The notes under the pieces: model-generated
What the model saw: only the letters and a program-made list of their open reading frames with translations
Told to the model about the DNA's origin: nothing
The model's database searches: none
NCBI GenBank assembly: GCA_019637355.1
Contig: JAHBVT010000001.1
Span: forward strand, 2,883,192 to 2,947,191
DNA length: 64,000 nucleotides
DNA from: Gemmatimonadaceae bacterium
GTDB taxonomy: Bacteria; Gemmatimonadota; Gemmatimonadetes; Gemmatimonadales; Gemmatimonadaceae
Reading direction: 5' to 3'
Shown here: one piece after another, positions 8,565 to 17,862 of the stretch
Position numbering within the stretch: the stretch's first letter is position 1
How the letters are laid out: every line of letters starts with the position of its first letter
Made by a program: the position numbers and the translations under genes

Positions 8565-9925
8565 CAGTACTTGGCCAGGTAGCGGTCCAGCTCCCACGCC
8601 GAGACCTGGGAGATGTAATCGCGCCACTCCTCGCGCTTGGCCGCGAGGAAGTGCTGCGTCACGTGCGGCCCCAGCGCCTCGCAGATCTCGGCGTCCTTCT
8701 CGAGTTCGTCGCAGGCTTCGTTGAGGTCGCGCGGCAGATCGTCGATGCGCAGGCGGCGACGCTCGCGGTGGCTCATCTCCCAGATGTTCTCGTTCACCGG
8801 CTCGCGCGACGTCGCCTCGGTGGCGATGCCGTCGAGGCCGGCGGCCAGCATCACCGCCAGCGCGAGGTAGGGGTTGGCGGCCGGGTCAGGCGAGCGCAGC
8901 TCCACCCGCGTGCCCGTCTGGCGGCGCGCCGGCACACGGATCAGCGGCGAGCGGTTGTGCAACGACCAGGCCACGTTCACCGGCGCCTCGAAGCCCGGCA
9001 CCAGGCGCTTGTACGAGTTCACCAGCGGGTTCGTGATCGCGCACATCCCGCGCGCGTGCTTGAGCAGGCCGCCGATGTAATGGTGCGCCACCGCGGAGAG
9101 CTCGAACTCACCCTTGCGGTCGTAGAAGGCGTTCTCGCCCTTCCGGAACAGGGACTGGTGCGTGTGCATCCCGCTGCCGTTCTGCCCGTACACCGGCTTC
9201 GGCATAAACGAGGCCACGAGCCCGAACTGCTGCGCCACGTGCTTCACGACAAAGCGGAACGTCGCGATGTTGTCGGCCGTCGTCAGCGCGTCGGCATAGC
9301 GGAAGTCGATCTCGTGCTGCCCGTGCGCGACCTCGTGGTGCGCCGCCTCGACCTCGAAGCCCATCTGTTCCAGCGTCGCCACGATCGCGCGCCGCGCATC
9401 TTCGCCGCGGTCCATCGGCGCGAGGTCGAAGTAGCCGCCCACGTCGTGCGTCAGCGTCGCCGCGCCTCCGTCCTGCGCCGGACGGAACAGGAAGAACTCC
9501 GCCTCCATCCCCGCGTTCATCACGTAGCCCTGCTCGGCGGCACGCGCCACCTGCCGCTTGAGCACGTGCCGCGGGTCGCCCGCGAACGGCGTACCGTCCG
9601 GCATCACCACGTCGCAGATCACCCGCGCCACGCGCTGCTGCGGATCGCCCCAGGGAAACACCCGGAACGTCCCGAAGTCGGGACGCAGCAGCATATCCGA
9701 CTCCTCCACGCGCACGAAGCCTTCGATCGACGACCCGTCGAAGAGGATGTCGCCGGCCAAGGCCTTGGCGAACTGCGACGCCGGCACCTCCACGTTCTTG
9801 TTGATGCCGAGGATGTCGGTGAACTGCAGGCGTAAGAACCGCACACCCTGCGACTCGGCGAGGGCGAGGATGTCCGTGGCGGTCGCGCCGGAAAGGTCGC
9901 CGGGCGCGGCGGGGGGCTTGGGCAT
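8564..9925 (-). CDS. glnA: Glutamine synthetase, type I alpha
   Basis: A 453-residue enzyme making glutamine from glutamate, ammonia and ATP in the cytoplasm. Hallmarks are FDGSSIEGF, MEAEFFLF, the ATP-binding KPVYGQNGSGMHTHQS and NRSPLIRVP. In place of the NLYDLPPEE adenylylation loop the sequence reads VNENIWEMSHRERRRLRIDD, as in Bacillus-type (alpha) enzymes, so control is expected through feedback or GlnR-like factors and not adenylylation. I chose ATG 9925 over the in-frame ATG 9961 because GATATT lies exactly six bases before 9925 and the later start leaves 67 bases for divergent promoters. It heads the transcript glnA, FKBP, MATE. Confidence 0.95.
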   Translation of the reverse strand: MPKPPAAPGDLSGATATDILALAESQGVRFLRLQFTDILGINKNVEVPASQFAKALAGDILFDGSSIEGFVRVEESDMLLRPDFGTFRVFPWGDPQQRVARVICDVVMPDGTPFAGDPRHVLKRQVARAAEQGYVMNAGMEAEFFLFRPAQDGGAATLTHDVGGYFDLAPMDRGEDARRAIVATLEQMGFEVEAAHHEVAHGQHEIDFRYADALTTADNIATFRFVVKHVAQQFGLVASFMPKPVYGQNGSGMHTHQSLFRKGENAFYDRKGEFELSAVAHHYIGGLLKHARGMCAITNPLVNSYKRLVPGFEAPVNVAWSLHNRSPLIRVPARRQTGTRVELRSPDPAANPYLALAVMLAAGLDGIATEATSREPVNENIWEMSHRERRRLRIDDLPRDLNEACDELEKDAEICEALGPHVTQHFLAAKREEWRDYISQVSAWELDRYLAKY

Positions 9926-9931
9926 CCGTGG

Positions 9932-9937
9932 AATATC
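9932..9937 (-). promoter_or_regulatory. -10-like box of leaderless glnA transcript
   Basis: Minus strand GATATT, then CCACGG, then ATG 9925. The transcript would start on or next to the start codon, and no ribosome site is present. The same spacing precedes moeB and the ATP-grasp gene. Confidence 0.45.
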
Positions 9938-9992
9938 GGCCGTTGCCGAGGGCCACGCCATTGGCGCGACGCACCGCGATTAGCTTTTCGTA

Positions 9993-10688
9993 ATGGCCAA
10001 ACACTGCGCGCAATGCGGCGCCCCGCTCGGCGACCGGGGCGCCTTCTGTCATCGCTGCGGGGCGCCGCGCCAGGGCGCTCCGGCTCGCCAGGCCACCGGC
10101 GGTGCCGACGCCACGCCCGTGCTCCCCTGGGTCATCGCCGGCATCGCCGTGCTCGCCTTCGTGGCCTTCGTGGCCGGCCAACGCTTCGGCGGGCGACCCG
10201 CGGCGCCCGCGGCGCAAGGGCCCGCGCCCAGTGGCGCGCGGGCGGTGGACCTCGCGTCAATGTCGCCACAAGAGCGCGCCGATCGCCTCTTCCAGCGCGT
10301 GATGACCTACGTCAGCGAAGGCAAGAGCGACTCCGTGCAGTTCTTCGCGCCGATGGCCATCGCCAGCTTCGAAGCCCTCGCGCCACTCGATGCGCACCAG
10401 CGCTACGACCTCGGACTCATCGGCCTCGTCAGCGGCGATGCCGTGATGGCGCGCGCACAAGCGGACACGATACTCAGCGGCCAGCCGACGCACCTGCTCG
10501 GGTTAATCCTCGGGATGCGCGCCGCCGGCCTTCAAGGAGACCAAGCGGCTCGCGCGCAGTTCGCTTCGCTGCTGTCGCGCTCGATCGTGAGCGAGCGGGC
10601 AAAGAGCCTGCCCGAGTATGTGGACCACGGACCGGACATAGACGCTGCTGTGCGCGAGGCCGATGTGAAAATTTCAAGTACACCATAA
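9993..10688 (+). CDS. Zinc-ribbon membrane protein with extracytoplasmic helical domain
   Basis: A 231-residue protein with an N-terminal zinc ribbon (CAQCG at residues 5-9 and CHRCG near 20-24), a single membrane helix around 46-62 (VLPWVIAGIAVLAFVAFVAG), a Pro/Ala linker and a C-terminal helical region of about 140 residues that looks TPR-like. Zinc-ribbon-plus-helix proteins of this layout are common in Gram-negative genomes and mostly uncharacterised. It diverges from glnA with a gap of 67 bases to the chosen glnA start. The function is unknown; a structural or scaffolding role at the membrane is only a guess. Confidence 0.78.
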   Translation: MAKHCAQCGAPLGDRGAFCHRCGAPRQGAPARQATGGADATPVLPWVIAGIAVLAFVAFVAGQRFGGRPAAPAAQGPAPSGARAVDLASMSPQERADRLFQRVMTYVSEGKSDSVQFFAPMAIASFEALAPLDAHQRYDLGLIGLVSGDAVMARAQADTILSGQPTHLLGLILGMRAAGLQGDQAARAQFASLLSRSIVSERAKSLPEYVDHGPDIDAAVREADVKISSTP

Positions 10689-10865
10689 GACCAGTTATGA
10701 GACAGCATAAGGCCTTTGTTTCCGCCAATAGCGGCCAAGCTCTACTTTCAGATTTTTCCGACCTGTCCGTCTAACGCACGCCGTATTAAACGATTGGCGA
10801 TACTGTGGTGGCAATCCTTCGTTCGCTGTCGCACATTCTCCCGACATTGACCTCGCACTGATTGA

Positions 10866-11981
10866 ATGACTGCCCCTCGCTCCCCCGCTCCGGGTCGACT
10901 CACCTCGGCCATCCGCGCGGTCGCCGAACCGCCGGCCCGCCACGTCCTCGTCGTTGACGACGAGGAAGTCATTCGCACCTCGCTCGCGCGCTTCCTCCGC
11001 GCGCGCGGCTTCGATGTGACGACCGCCGAGTCCGGACGCGCCGCAGTCGCTGCGCTGCAGCAGGAGAAGTTCCTCGCGATGCTCTCCGACATCCGGATGC
11101 CAGGGATGACGGGCCTCGAGCTCGTGCCCGAGGCGCATCGGATCGACCCGGACCTCGCGATCATTATGCTGACCGCGGTCAACGACGCCCCGACGGCCAC
11201 CGAGGCCCTCGGGATGGGCGCGATGGACTACCTGATGAAGCCGGTCGAGCTCGGCGACTTGGCCACCGCCCTGGAGCGCGCGCTCCATAAGCGCGCGCTG
11301 TCCATCGAGCAGCGCAAGGTTGAGCGGCTGATCCGCGAGGAAGTCGCGGCCCAGACCGAGGAACTGCGCCTCGAGCGTGAGCGACTGCATTCGGTGGTCG
11401 TCGAGACCGTGCAGGCCCTGGTCCGCGCCCAGGAAGCCAAGGACCACTTTATGGGCGGCCACTCGGACCGCGTGGCCGACCTCGCCGGCTCCATCGCCTC
11501 GGCGCTCGGCCTCGCGGATGATGAAGTCGACGCCATCCGCATCGCCGCCCGAGTGATGGACGTCGGCAAGATCGGCATCCGCGAGTCGGTGCTGAACAAG
11601 CCGGGCGCGCTCACCGCCGAGGAGTTCGAGCACGTCCAGAGCCACGTGAACATCGGGGTCGAGATCCTCTCGGCAATCACGCCCCTGCACCGCGCGCTGG
11701 ACCCGGTGCGGCACCATCACGAGCACTTCGACGGCACCGGGTATCCGGCCGGCCTCGCCGGGGACGAGATCTCCATCGGCGGGCGCATCCTCTCGGCCGC
11801 CGACACCTACGATGCGCTCACCTCACGCCGGGCCTGGCGCGATCCGATGACGCCGCCGGAGGCCGTCTCCTTCCTGGAGGAGCGCAGCGGCACGCTGCTC
11901 GACCCCCAAGTGTTCGCCGCACTCCGCGGCATCGTCACGCGCCGCAAGACGCTGCAGTTCCTGGATCCCGAAGAGTCCTAG
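10866..11981 (+). CDS. Response regulator with HD-GYP domain, metal site altered
   Basis: A 371-residue protein. Residues 26-140 are a receiver domain with acidic pocket D31/D32, phosphoacceptor D75 (SDIRMPG), T103 and K125. A coiled-coil linker (about 140-190) leads to an HD-GYP domain, which in the family hydrolyses cyclic di-GMP. The GYP motif is present (HFDGTGYPAGL, near 287-297), as are H199 and H260, but the HD pair itself reads M231-D232 in RVMDVGKIGI where the family has HD. Loss of this metal-binding His may abolish or change catalysis. It stands alone between the zinc-ribbon gene and the RND operon, with 177 AT-richer bases upstream, and no partner kinase is adjacent. Confidence 0.88.
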   Translation: MTAPRSPAPGRLTSAIRAVAEPPARHVLVVDDEEVIRTSLARFLRARGFDVTTAESGRAAVAALQQEKFLAMLSDIRMPGMTGLELVPEAHRIDPDLAIIMLTAVNDAPTATEALGMGAMDYLMKPVELGDLATALERALHKRALSIEQRKVERLIREEVAAQTEELRLERERLHSVVVETVQALVRAQEAKDHFMGGHSDRVADLAGSIASALGLADDEVDAIRIAARVMDVGKIGIRESVLNKPGALTAEEFEHVQSHVNIGVEILSAITPLHRALDPVRHHHEHFDGTGYPAGLAGDEISIGGRILSAADTYDALTSRRAWRDPMTPPEAVSFLEERSGTLLDPQVFAALRGIVTRRKTLQFLDPEES

Positions 11982-12033
11982 GCGTCCATCGCGCGGCGTG
12001 AACGGGACGCCGCGCCCACGCGTACATCTGTAG

Positions 12034-13464
12034 ATGCGCCTGACCCTGTTTGGCGGAGCCCTTTGTGCCGCCGCCGCCATTGCCGTCTCGTCCCCTGTCG
12101 CCCTGCGCGCCCAGGCCGCCGACTCCCTTCGCCTCAGCCTCGAAGACGCCGTCGCGCGCGTGCTGCGCAGTTCCGACGAAGCGCGCATCGCCGATGCCCT
12201 CGTCGAGCTCGCCGACGCGCAGGTCACGGCGGCACGCGCCGCCGGCCTCCCGCAGCTGCGGCTCAACAGTAACTACCAACAAGTCCTGAAGAACGCCCGC
12301 GCCCAGATCGTCGGCGCGATCTTCAACCAGAACTACGTCTACAACTCCAACCTCAACGTCCAGCAGGCGGTCTTCCAAGGCGGACGCGTCTTCGCCGCGT
12401 CGCAGGCCGCGTCGCGCGCGGAGCAGGCGGCGACGCTCTCCCGCGAGGAAACCCGTGCGCTGCTCGCCGTCGACATCCAGCGCGTGTACCTCAACGCCGT
12501 CTTCACCGCGCGGATCGCCGAGATCCAGGCCAGCAACCTCGCCCTCGCTGACGAGCGCGTGACGCAGGCCGAGCAGCTCGAACGCGCCGGTCGCGCCTCG
12601 CGCTACGAACTGCTGCGCGCGCGTGTCGAACGGGCCAACCTTGAGCCGTTGCTGCGTCAAGCCGAGAGCGACCGTGCGCTCGCCGAGCTCGAGCTACGTC
12701 GGCTGCTGGACCTGCCGCCCACGCAGCCGCTGGCCCTGGTCACCGCCCTCGACGCCGCCCGCGTGCGCACGCTGGCCGAGTCGCAGGCGAGCGACCGTGC
12801 ACCCGGCGTGCGCCCCGGCGTCCGTGCCGCCGAACTCACCGCCTCGGCCCGCAGCGCCGGCATCCGCGTGGCACGCGCCGACCTGCTCCCCACCTTCAAC
12901 GCCGGCTTCACGTTCGGTTACCTCGCGCTCCCGACCGACCCCAGCTTCCCCACCCTCGGTGGCGATCGCGGCAACCAGTACTGCCCCCCCGGCGCACCAC
13001 CGACGCAGCAGTGCCAGAACAACGGCTGGTTCCCGGACCGCAACTTCTCCGTCCAGATGAGCTGGCCCCTATTTGATGGCCTCCGCGCCAAGGGCCAGAT
13101 CGACCTCGCGCAGGCACAGGCACGCATCGCCGACCTGCAGGCGCGGCAGGCACGCGAGCAGGCCGCGATCGACGTCGAGCGCGCCCGCGCCGAGCTCGTC
13201 CGCGCGCAGGCCGTGGCTTCGGCGCGCGAGTCGGTGGTGCGCGAGGCCGAGGAAGCCTTCGAGCTCGCCTCACTGCGCCTCGCGCGCGGCGTCGGGACAC
13301 AGCTCGAGGTCTCTGATGCCCAGTTGGCCCTTCTCACCGCGCGCTCGACCGATGCGCGCGCGGTCTTCGATCTCTATCTCGCGGTCGCCGAGCTCGCGCG
13401 CGTGCGCGCCGAACCCATCCCACTCCCCGATGGGAGCACCGTGACCATCCGCCGGACTCGCTGA
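12034..13464 (+). CDS. TolC-family outer-membrane efflux protein
   Basis: A 476-residue protein with a signal peptide (residues 1-27, ending LRAQA) and two repeated outer-membrane-efflux halves rich in long amphipathic helices. Typical elements are SLEDAVARVLRSS at the start of the mature protein and the second-half repeat beginning ADLLPTFNAGFTFGY. It would form the trimeric outer-membrane channel of the tripartite RND pump encoded by the next two genes; its stop overlaps the adaptor start by one base (TGATG). A hairpin at about 11991-12015 precedes it and may end the HD-GYP transcript. CATCTGTAGATG, an inverted repeat, spans the start codon and could be an operator. Confidence 0.92.
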   Translation: MRLTLFGGALCAAAAIAVSSPVALRAQAADSLRLSLEDAVARVLRSSDEARIADALVELADAQVTAARAAGLPQLRLNSNYQQVLKNARAQIVGAIFNQNYVYNSNLNVQQAVFQGGRVFAASQAASRAEQAATLSREETRALLAVDIQRVYLNAVFTARIAEIQASNLALADERVTQAEQLERAGRASRYELLRARVERANLEPLLRQAESDRALAELELRRLLDLPPTQPLALVTALDAARVRTLAESQASDRAPGVRPGVRAAELTASARSAGIRVARADLLPTFNAGFTFGYLALPTDPSFPTLGGDRGNQYCPPGAPPTQQCQNNGWFPDRNFSVQMSWPLFDGLRAKGQIDLAQAQARIADLQARQAREQAAIDVERARAELVRAQAVASARESVVREAEEAFELASLRLARGVGTQLEVSDAQLALLTARSTDARAVFDLYLAVAELARVRAEPIPLPDGSTVTIRRTR

Positions 13465-14609
13465 TGCGCCGCCTCGCCCTCGCCCTGCCGCTCGCCGCCG
13501 CGCTGCTCGCTGGCTGCGACAAGTCTGACGCCGCACCGGCCACCGGCGGCCCGCCCGCCGCAGCATCCTCCGCCGCGCGCGGTGCCGGCTCGGTCGTGCT
13601 CAGCGGCGCCGACCTCTACACGGTCGTCGCCGGACGCATCGAAGAAGGCGTCGCCATCAGCGGCGGCCTGCGCCCCATCGAGACGCTCGTCATCCGGGCG
13701 CGTCTGGAGGGCGACGTCGTCGAGGTCCTGGTGCGCGAAGGCGACGTCGTGGCCGCCGGGACGCTGCTCGCGCGCTTCGAAAGCACCGAACAGGAAGCCG
13801 CGCTGCGTTCGGCCGAGGCCGACAAGGTCGCCGCCGAGATGGACGCGCGCACCGCGACGTGGAACTTCGAGCAGTCGCGTGAGCTGTTCCAGGCCGGCGC
13901 GATCCCCGAGCGCGACTTCCGCGCCGCCGAGCAGCTTGCCGTCAGCGCCGCCGCCCGCCTCGCCGCCTCCGAGGCGCGGCTGCGCGCGTCGGCGCTCGTC
14001 GAGCGCGACACGCGCATCGTCGCCCCTGTCGCCGGCACCATCGAGCGCCGCGGCATCGAACGCGGCGTGCGCGCCCTGCGCGGCGCCGAACTCTTCACGC
14101 TCGTACGCACCGACATCCTCGAACTCACGGCTGCCGTGCCCGCACGCCTCGCCGCCGGCGTGAAGCCCGGACTCGCGGTGCGCTTCACCGCCGACGGCCG
14201 CGCCATCGAAGGCCGCGTGGCGCGCGTCAGCCCCACCATCGACCCGGCCTCGCAGTCGGTCACCGTCTACGTGCAGGTGCCCAACGCAGGCGCAGGCCTC
14301 AAAGGCAACAGTTTCGCGACGGGCCAAATCGTCGAGCGCGCCCTCGACGACCAGCTGCTGATCCCGCAGCAGGCTGTGCGGACGGCCGCCGGTGGCAGCG
14401 AGCCCTTCGTGTGGCGCCTGCAAGGCGGTGTGCTCGAGCGCGCCAACGTGCGGCTCGGCATCGTCGACGAAGCCCGCGGCATCGTCCAAGTGCTCGACGG
14501 CATCGCCGTCGGCGACCAGGTTGTCACCGGCAACGTCGGGATGCTCGGTGTGGGGATGCAGGTGCAGCTCATCGGGGGTGAACCTTCCCCGGCTTCCGGA
14601 GGCCGCTGA
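13464..14609 (+). CDS. RND efflux periplasmic adaptor lipoprotein
   Basis: A 381-residue membrane-fusion protein. Residues 1-18 are a lipoprotein signal (ALLAGC, Cys 18). The lipoyl/biotinyl-like halves are visible: GDVVEVLVREGDVVAAGTLL before a helical hairpin (about 110-180) and VAPVAGTIERRGIERG after it, followed by beta-barrel and membrane-proximal domains. It links the inner-membrane pump to the TolC-like channel. Its ATG overlaps the upstream stop, and its own stop overlaps the pump ATG, so all three are translationally coupled. Confidence 0.93.
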   Translation: MRRLALALPLAAALLAGCDKSDAAPATGGPPAAASSAARGAGSVVLSGADLYTVVAGRIEEGVAISGGLRPIETLVIRARLEGDVVEVLVREGDVVAAGTLLARFESTEQEAALRSAEADKVAAEMDARTATWNFEQSRELFQAGAIPERDFRAAEQLAVSAAARLAASEARLRASALVERDTRIVAPVAGTIERRGIERGVRALRGAELFTLVRTDILELTAAVPARLAAGVKPGLAVRFTADGRAIEGRVARVSPTIDPASQSVTVYVQVPNAGAGLKGNSFATGQIVERALDDQLLIPQQAVRTAAGGSEPFVWRLQGGVLERANVRLGIVDEARGIVQVLDGIAVGDQVVTGNVGMLGVGMQVQLIGGEPSPASGGR

Positions 14610-17600
14610 TGTTCCTCTCCGACATCTCCATCAAGCGACCCGTCTTCGCGACGATGATGATGGTCGCGTTGGTCGTCGTCGGCGCGGTGGGCTTCGTGCG
14701 TCTGTCCGTGGATGAGTATCCGGACGTGACCTACCCCGTGATCGTCGCGCAGACGCTGTACCCGGGCGCCTCGCCCGAAGTCGTCGAGCGCGAGGTCTCC
14801 AAGCCGCTCGAGGAGGCGCTCAACACCACCGAGGGCCTCAAGGAGATCACCTCCACCAGCACCGAGGGCGCTTCGCTCGTCCGCCTGCAGTTCAACCTCG
14901 GCGTCGACGTGCAACAGATGCAGCCCGAGGTGCAGGGGAAGATCGGTCGCATCCGCCGCCAGCTCCCGCGCGACATCGAGGAACCCATCGTCATCCGGTT
15001 CGATCCCAACGATCGGCCGATTATGAGCGTGGCGCTGCAGAGCGACGCCCGGCCGATGCGCGAGATCACCGACCTCGGTCGCGAGGTCATCAAACCGCGC
15101 ATCGAGGCCATCCCCGGCGTCGGCGGCGTGACCTTGGTGGGCGGCGCCACGCGCGAGATCCGCGTCGAGCTCGACCCGGCCGCCCTGCGCGCCTACGGAC
15201 TCTCGCCAATCAGCGTCGTCGGGGCGCTCGAGCGCGAAAACCAAGAGGTGCCGGCCGGCCGCGTGCAGCGCGGCGATTCCGAACGCCTCGTGCGCATCAC
15301 CGGGCGCATCCTCGACCCGATGGCCTTCCGCGACGTCACCGTCGCCGTGCGCAACGGCGCGCCGGTGCGCGTACGCGACGTCGCCACCGTCCGCGACGGC
15401 GTCGCCGAGGCCCGCAGCGCGTCGTTTATGGGCAGCGACCCCGCGCTCTCGCTCGACGTGCTCAAGATCTCCGGCGCCAACACCGTCGACGTCGCCGACC
15501 AGGTCCGGGTCGTCGTCGAGGAACTCACGCGCCAGCTCCCGGACGACATCCGCCTCACCATTATCCGCGACGACTCCGCCAAGATCCGCGAGGCCCTCTG
15601 GGACGTCGAGCTCACGCTCGTGCTCGGCGCCATCCTCACGATCGTCATCATCTACTTCTTCCTCGCGTCCTGGCGCTCGACGGTCATCACCGGGCTCACG
15701 CTGCCGGTGGCCATCATCTCCAGCTTCTTCGCGATGTGGGCGTTCGGCTTCACGCTCAACACGATGACGCTGCTGGCGCTGTCGCTGTCGATCGGCCTGC
15801 TCATCGACGACGCCATCGTCGTGCGCGAGAACATCGTCCGCCACGTGGCGATGGGGAAGGACCACTACACCGCCGCCCGCGAAGGCACCAGCGAGATCGG
15901 CCTCGCCGTCTTCGCCACCACGCTGGCTGTCATCGCCGTGTTCATCCCGGTGGCGTTTATGGGCGGGATGATCGGCAAGATCTTCTTCCAGTTCGGCGTC
16001 ACCGTGGCCTTCGCCGTCAGCGTCTCGCTCTTCGTGAGCTTCACGCTGGACCCGATGCTCTCATCCATCTGGCACGACCCCGAGGCCGAGCACCACAACG
16101 CCGAGGCCCGCGCCAAGAGCGGCCCCATTCGCCGCGTGGCCTTGGCCTTTGACGGTTGGTTCGAGCGAATGGCGGAGCGTTATCCCCCGCTGCTGCACCG
16201 CGCCCTGGGCCACCGCTGGCTCGTCCTCGGCGGCGGCGGCGTATCCGTCGTCCTCGCCCTCTTCATCGCCGCGAAGCTCGGCTTCACGTGGATGCCGGAC
16301 TACGACGCCGGCGAGTTCAACATCTCCTACCGCGTGCCCCCCGGCGCGCGCGTCGAGTACACCGTCGGCAAGGGGATGGCGCTCGACTCCATCGTCCGGG
16401 ACGTGCCGGAGGTGGAGTTCACGTATCTCACCGTCGGCTCCGGATTCCGCGGTACCGTCACCACTGGCCAGCTGTTCGTGAAGCTCAAGCCGAGCCACGA
16501 CCGCAAGCGCTCGATGGCCGACGTGCAGAACGCCATCCGCCCGCAGCTGCGCAATGTCTCCGGCACGCGCGCCAGCATCGACGGCACGCGCTCCATCTTC
16601 GGCGGCTTCCGGCAGCCGATCATCGTGAACGTGCAGGGACCGGAGCCGAACCGCCTCAAGCTCATCGCCGCGCAGGTCAACGAGATTATGCGCGACGTGC
16701 CGGGGATGGCCGAGCCCTTCTCCAGCGATGAAGGCGACATCCCGCAGCTCGATGTGCGCGTCGACCGTCAGCAGGCCTGGGCCGCTGGCCTCGGCATCGG
16801 TGCGATCGCCGGCACGCTGCAACCGCTCTTCACCGGCACGCGCGCCACGCGCTGGCAGGACGAGCAGGGCTACTCGCACGACGTGCGCGTCGTGTATCCC
16901 GACTCGCTCCGCGCCTCGGCCGAGGACGTCGCCAACATCCCCGTCGCGGCCGCCGCCGTGGATGCCCGCGGACTTCCGGTCGCCATCCCCCTCGCCCAGG
17001 TCGCGGACGTCCGCGCCGGCGTCGGCCCGCAGCAGATCGAGCGCCGCCAGCTGGAGCGCCAGATCTCCATCTCCGCCGGCGTGCTTCCGGGCGCTGCGGT
17101 CGGCGACGTCGCCGCCGCCACCCAGGCCGCGCTCGACTCGCTCGTGCTGCCCGCCGGCTACCGCACCGTGTTCACCGGCGATGTGCAGAATCTCAACGAG
17201 ACCAAGGGCTTCGTGCTCGAGGCCATCCTACTCGCCATCGTCTTCATCTATTTGATCTTGGCCTCGTTGTTCGGATCCTTCCTGCAGCCGCTGGCCATTA
17301 TGTTCTCGCTGCCACTCTCGCTGCTGGGCGTGTCGCTGGCGCTGTGGTGGACGAAAGGCACCATCAACGTGATGTCGATGATCGGCATCATTATGCTGAT
17401 GGGCCTGGTGACGAAGAACGGCATCCTGCTCATCGACTTCGTCAACCAAGCCCGCGGTGAGGGCAAGGACCGGCTCACCGCCATCCTCGAGGCCGGCCGC
17501 ATCCGGCTGCGGCCCATCATTATGACGACCGCCGCGATGATCTTCGGGATGCTCCCGCTCGCCCTGGCCATTGGCGAGGGCGCCGAGCAGCGCGCCCCGA

Positions 17601-17794
17601 TGGCCCGCGCCGTCATCGGCGGGCTCATTACGTCTACGATCCTGACGCTCTTCGTCGTGCCCGTGGTGTACACCATCTTGGACGACCTCTCCAGCGGCTG
17701 GGCGCGTCGGCGGCAGGCCCGTGCCACCTCCGAAGCCCGCCCCGCGCCGGAGGCGCCGGCGCTGGCCCACGGTGAAGCGGGGAACCCCGCTTGA
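14609..17794 (+). CDS. RND-family efflux pump (HAE1/AcrB type)
   Basis: A 1061-residue inner-membrane transporter starting MFLSDISIKRPVFATMMMVA, the conserved N-terminal HAE1 helix. The proton-relay region of the fourth helix reads LALSLSIGLLIDDAIVVREN, with the two adjacent aspartates used for proton coupling, and the second half has MSMIGIIMLMGLVTKNGILLIDF. Length and two-fold repeat match AcrB/MexB pumps that expel hydrophobic compounds with the adaptor and channel encoded upstream. No regulator gene adjoins the operon. Several Ile-Met and Phe-Met pairs use ATT and TTT, which avoids CATG. Confidence 0.95.
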   Translation: MFLSDISIKRPVFATMMMVALVVVGAVGFVRLSVDEYPDVTYPVIVAQTLYPGASPEVVEREVSKPLEEALNTTEGLKEITSTSTEGASLVRLQFNLGVDVQQMQPEVQGKIGRIRRQLPRDIEEPIVIRFDPNDRPIMSVALQSDARPMREITDLGREVIKPRIEAIPGVGGVTLVGGATREIRVELDPAALRAYGLSPISVVGALERENQEVPAGRVQRGDSERLVRITGRILDPMAFRDVTVAVRNGAPVRVRDVATVRDGVAEARSASFMGSDPALSLDVLKISGANTVDVADQVRVVVEELTRQLPDDIRLTIIRDDSAKIREALWDVELTLVLGAILTIVIIYFFLASWRSTVITGLTLPVAIISSFFAMWAFGFTLNTMTLLALSLSIGLLIDDAIVVRENIVRHVAMGKDHYTAAREGTSEIGLAVFATTLAVIAVFIPVAFMGGMIGKIFFQFGVTVAFAVSVSLFVSFTLDPMLSSIWHDPEAEHHNAEARAKSGPIRRVALAFDGWFERMAERYPPLLHRALGHRWLVLGGGGVSVVLALFIAAKLGFTWMPDYDAGEFNISYRVPPGARVEYTVGKGMALDSIVRDVPEVEFTYLTVGSGFRGTVTTGQLFVKLKPSHDRKRSMADVQNAIRPQLRNVSGTRASIDGTRSIFGGFRQPIIVNVQGPEPNRLKLIAAQVNEIMRDVPGMAEPFSSDEGDIPQLDVRVDRQQAWAAGLGIGAIAGTLQPLFTGTRATRWQDEQGYSHDVRVVYPDSLRASAEDVANIPVAAAAVDARGLPVAIPLAQVADVRAGVGPQQIERRQLERQISISAGVLPGAAVGDVAAATQAALDSLVLPAGYRTVFTGDVQNLNETKGFVLEAILLAIVFIYLILASLFGSFLQPLAIMFSLPLSLLGVSLALWWTKGTINVMSMIGIIMLMGLVTKNGILLIDFVNQARGEGKDRLTAILEAGRIRLRPIIMTTAAMIFGMLPLALAIGEGAEQRAPMARAVIGGLITSTILTLFVVPVVYTILDDLSSGWARRRQARATSEARPAPEAPALAHGEAGNPA

Positions 17795-17850
17795 CGGCGA
17801 GGGGTTGCCCAGTGTATTCAGCGGTCATCGTGCAGGGCCAATTTTCGATC

Positions 17851-17857
17851 TAGGAGG
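17851..17857 (+). promoter_or_regulatory. Strong ribosome binding site
   Basis: TAGGAGG five bases before ATG 17863. It is one of the few near-consensus Shine-Dalgarno sites in the window and suggests high expression of the histone-H1-like gene. Confidence 0.7.
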
Positions 17858-17862
17858 CGATT

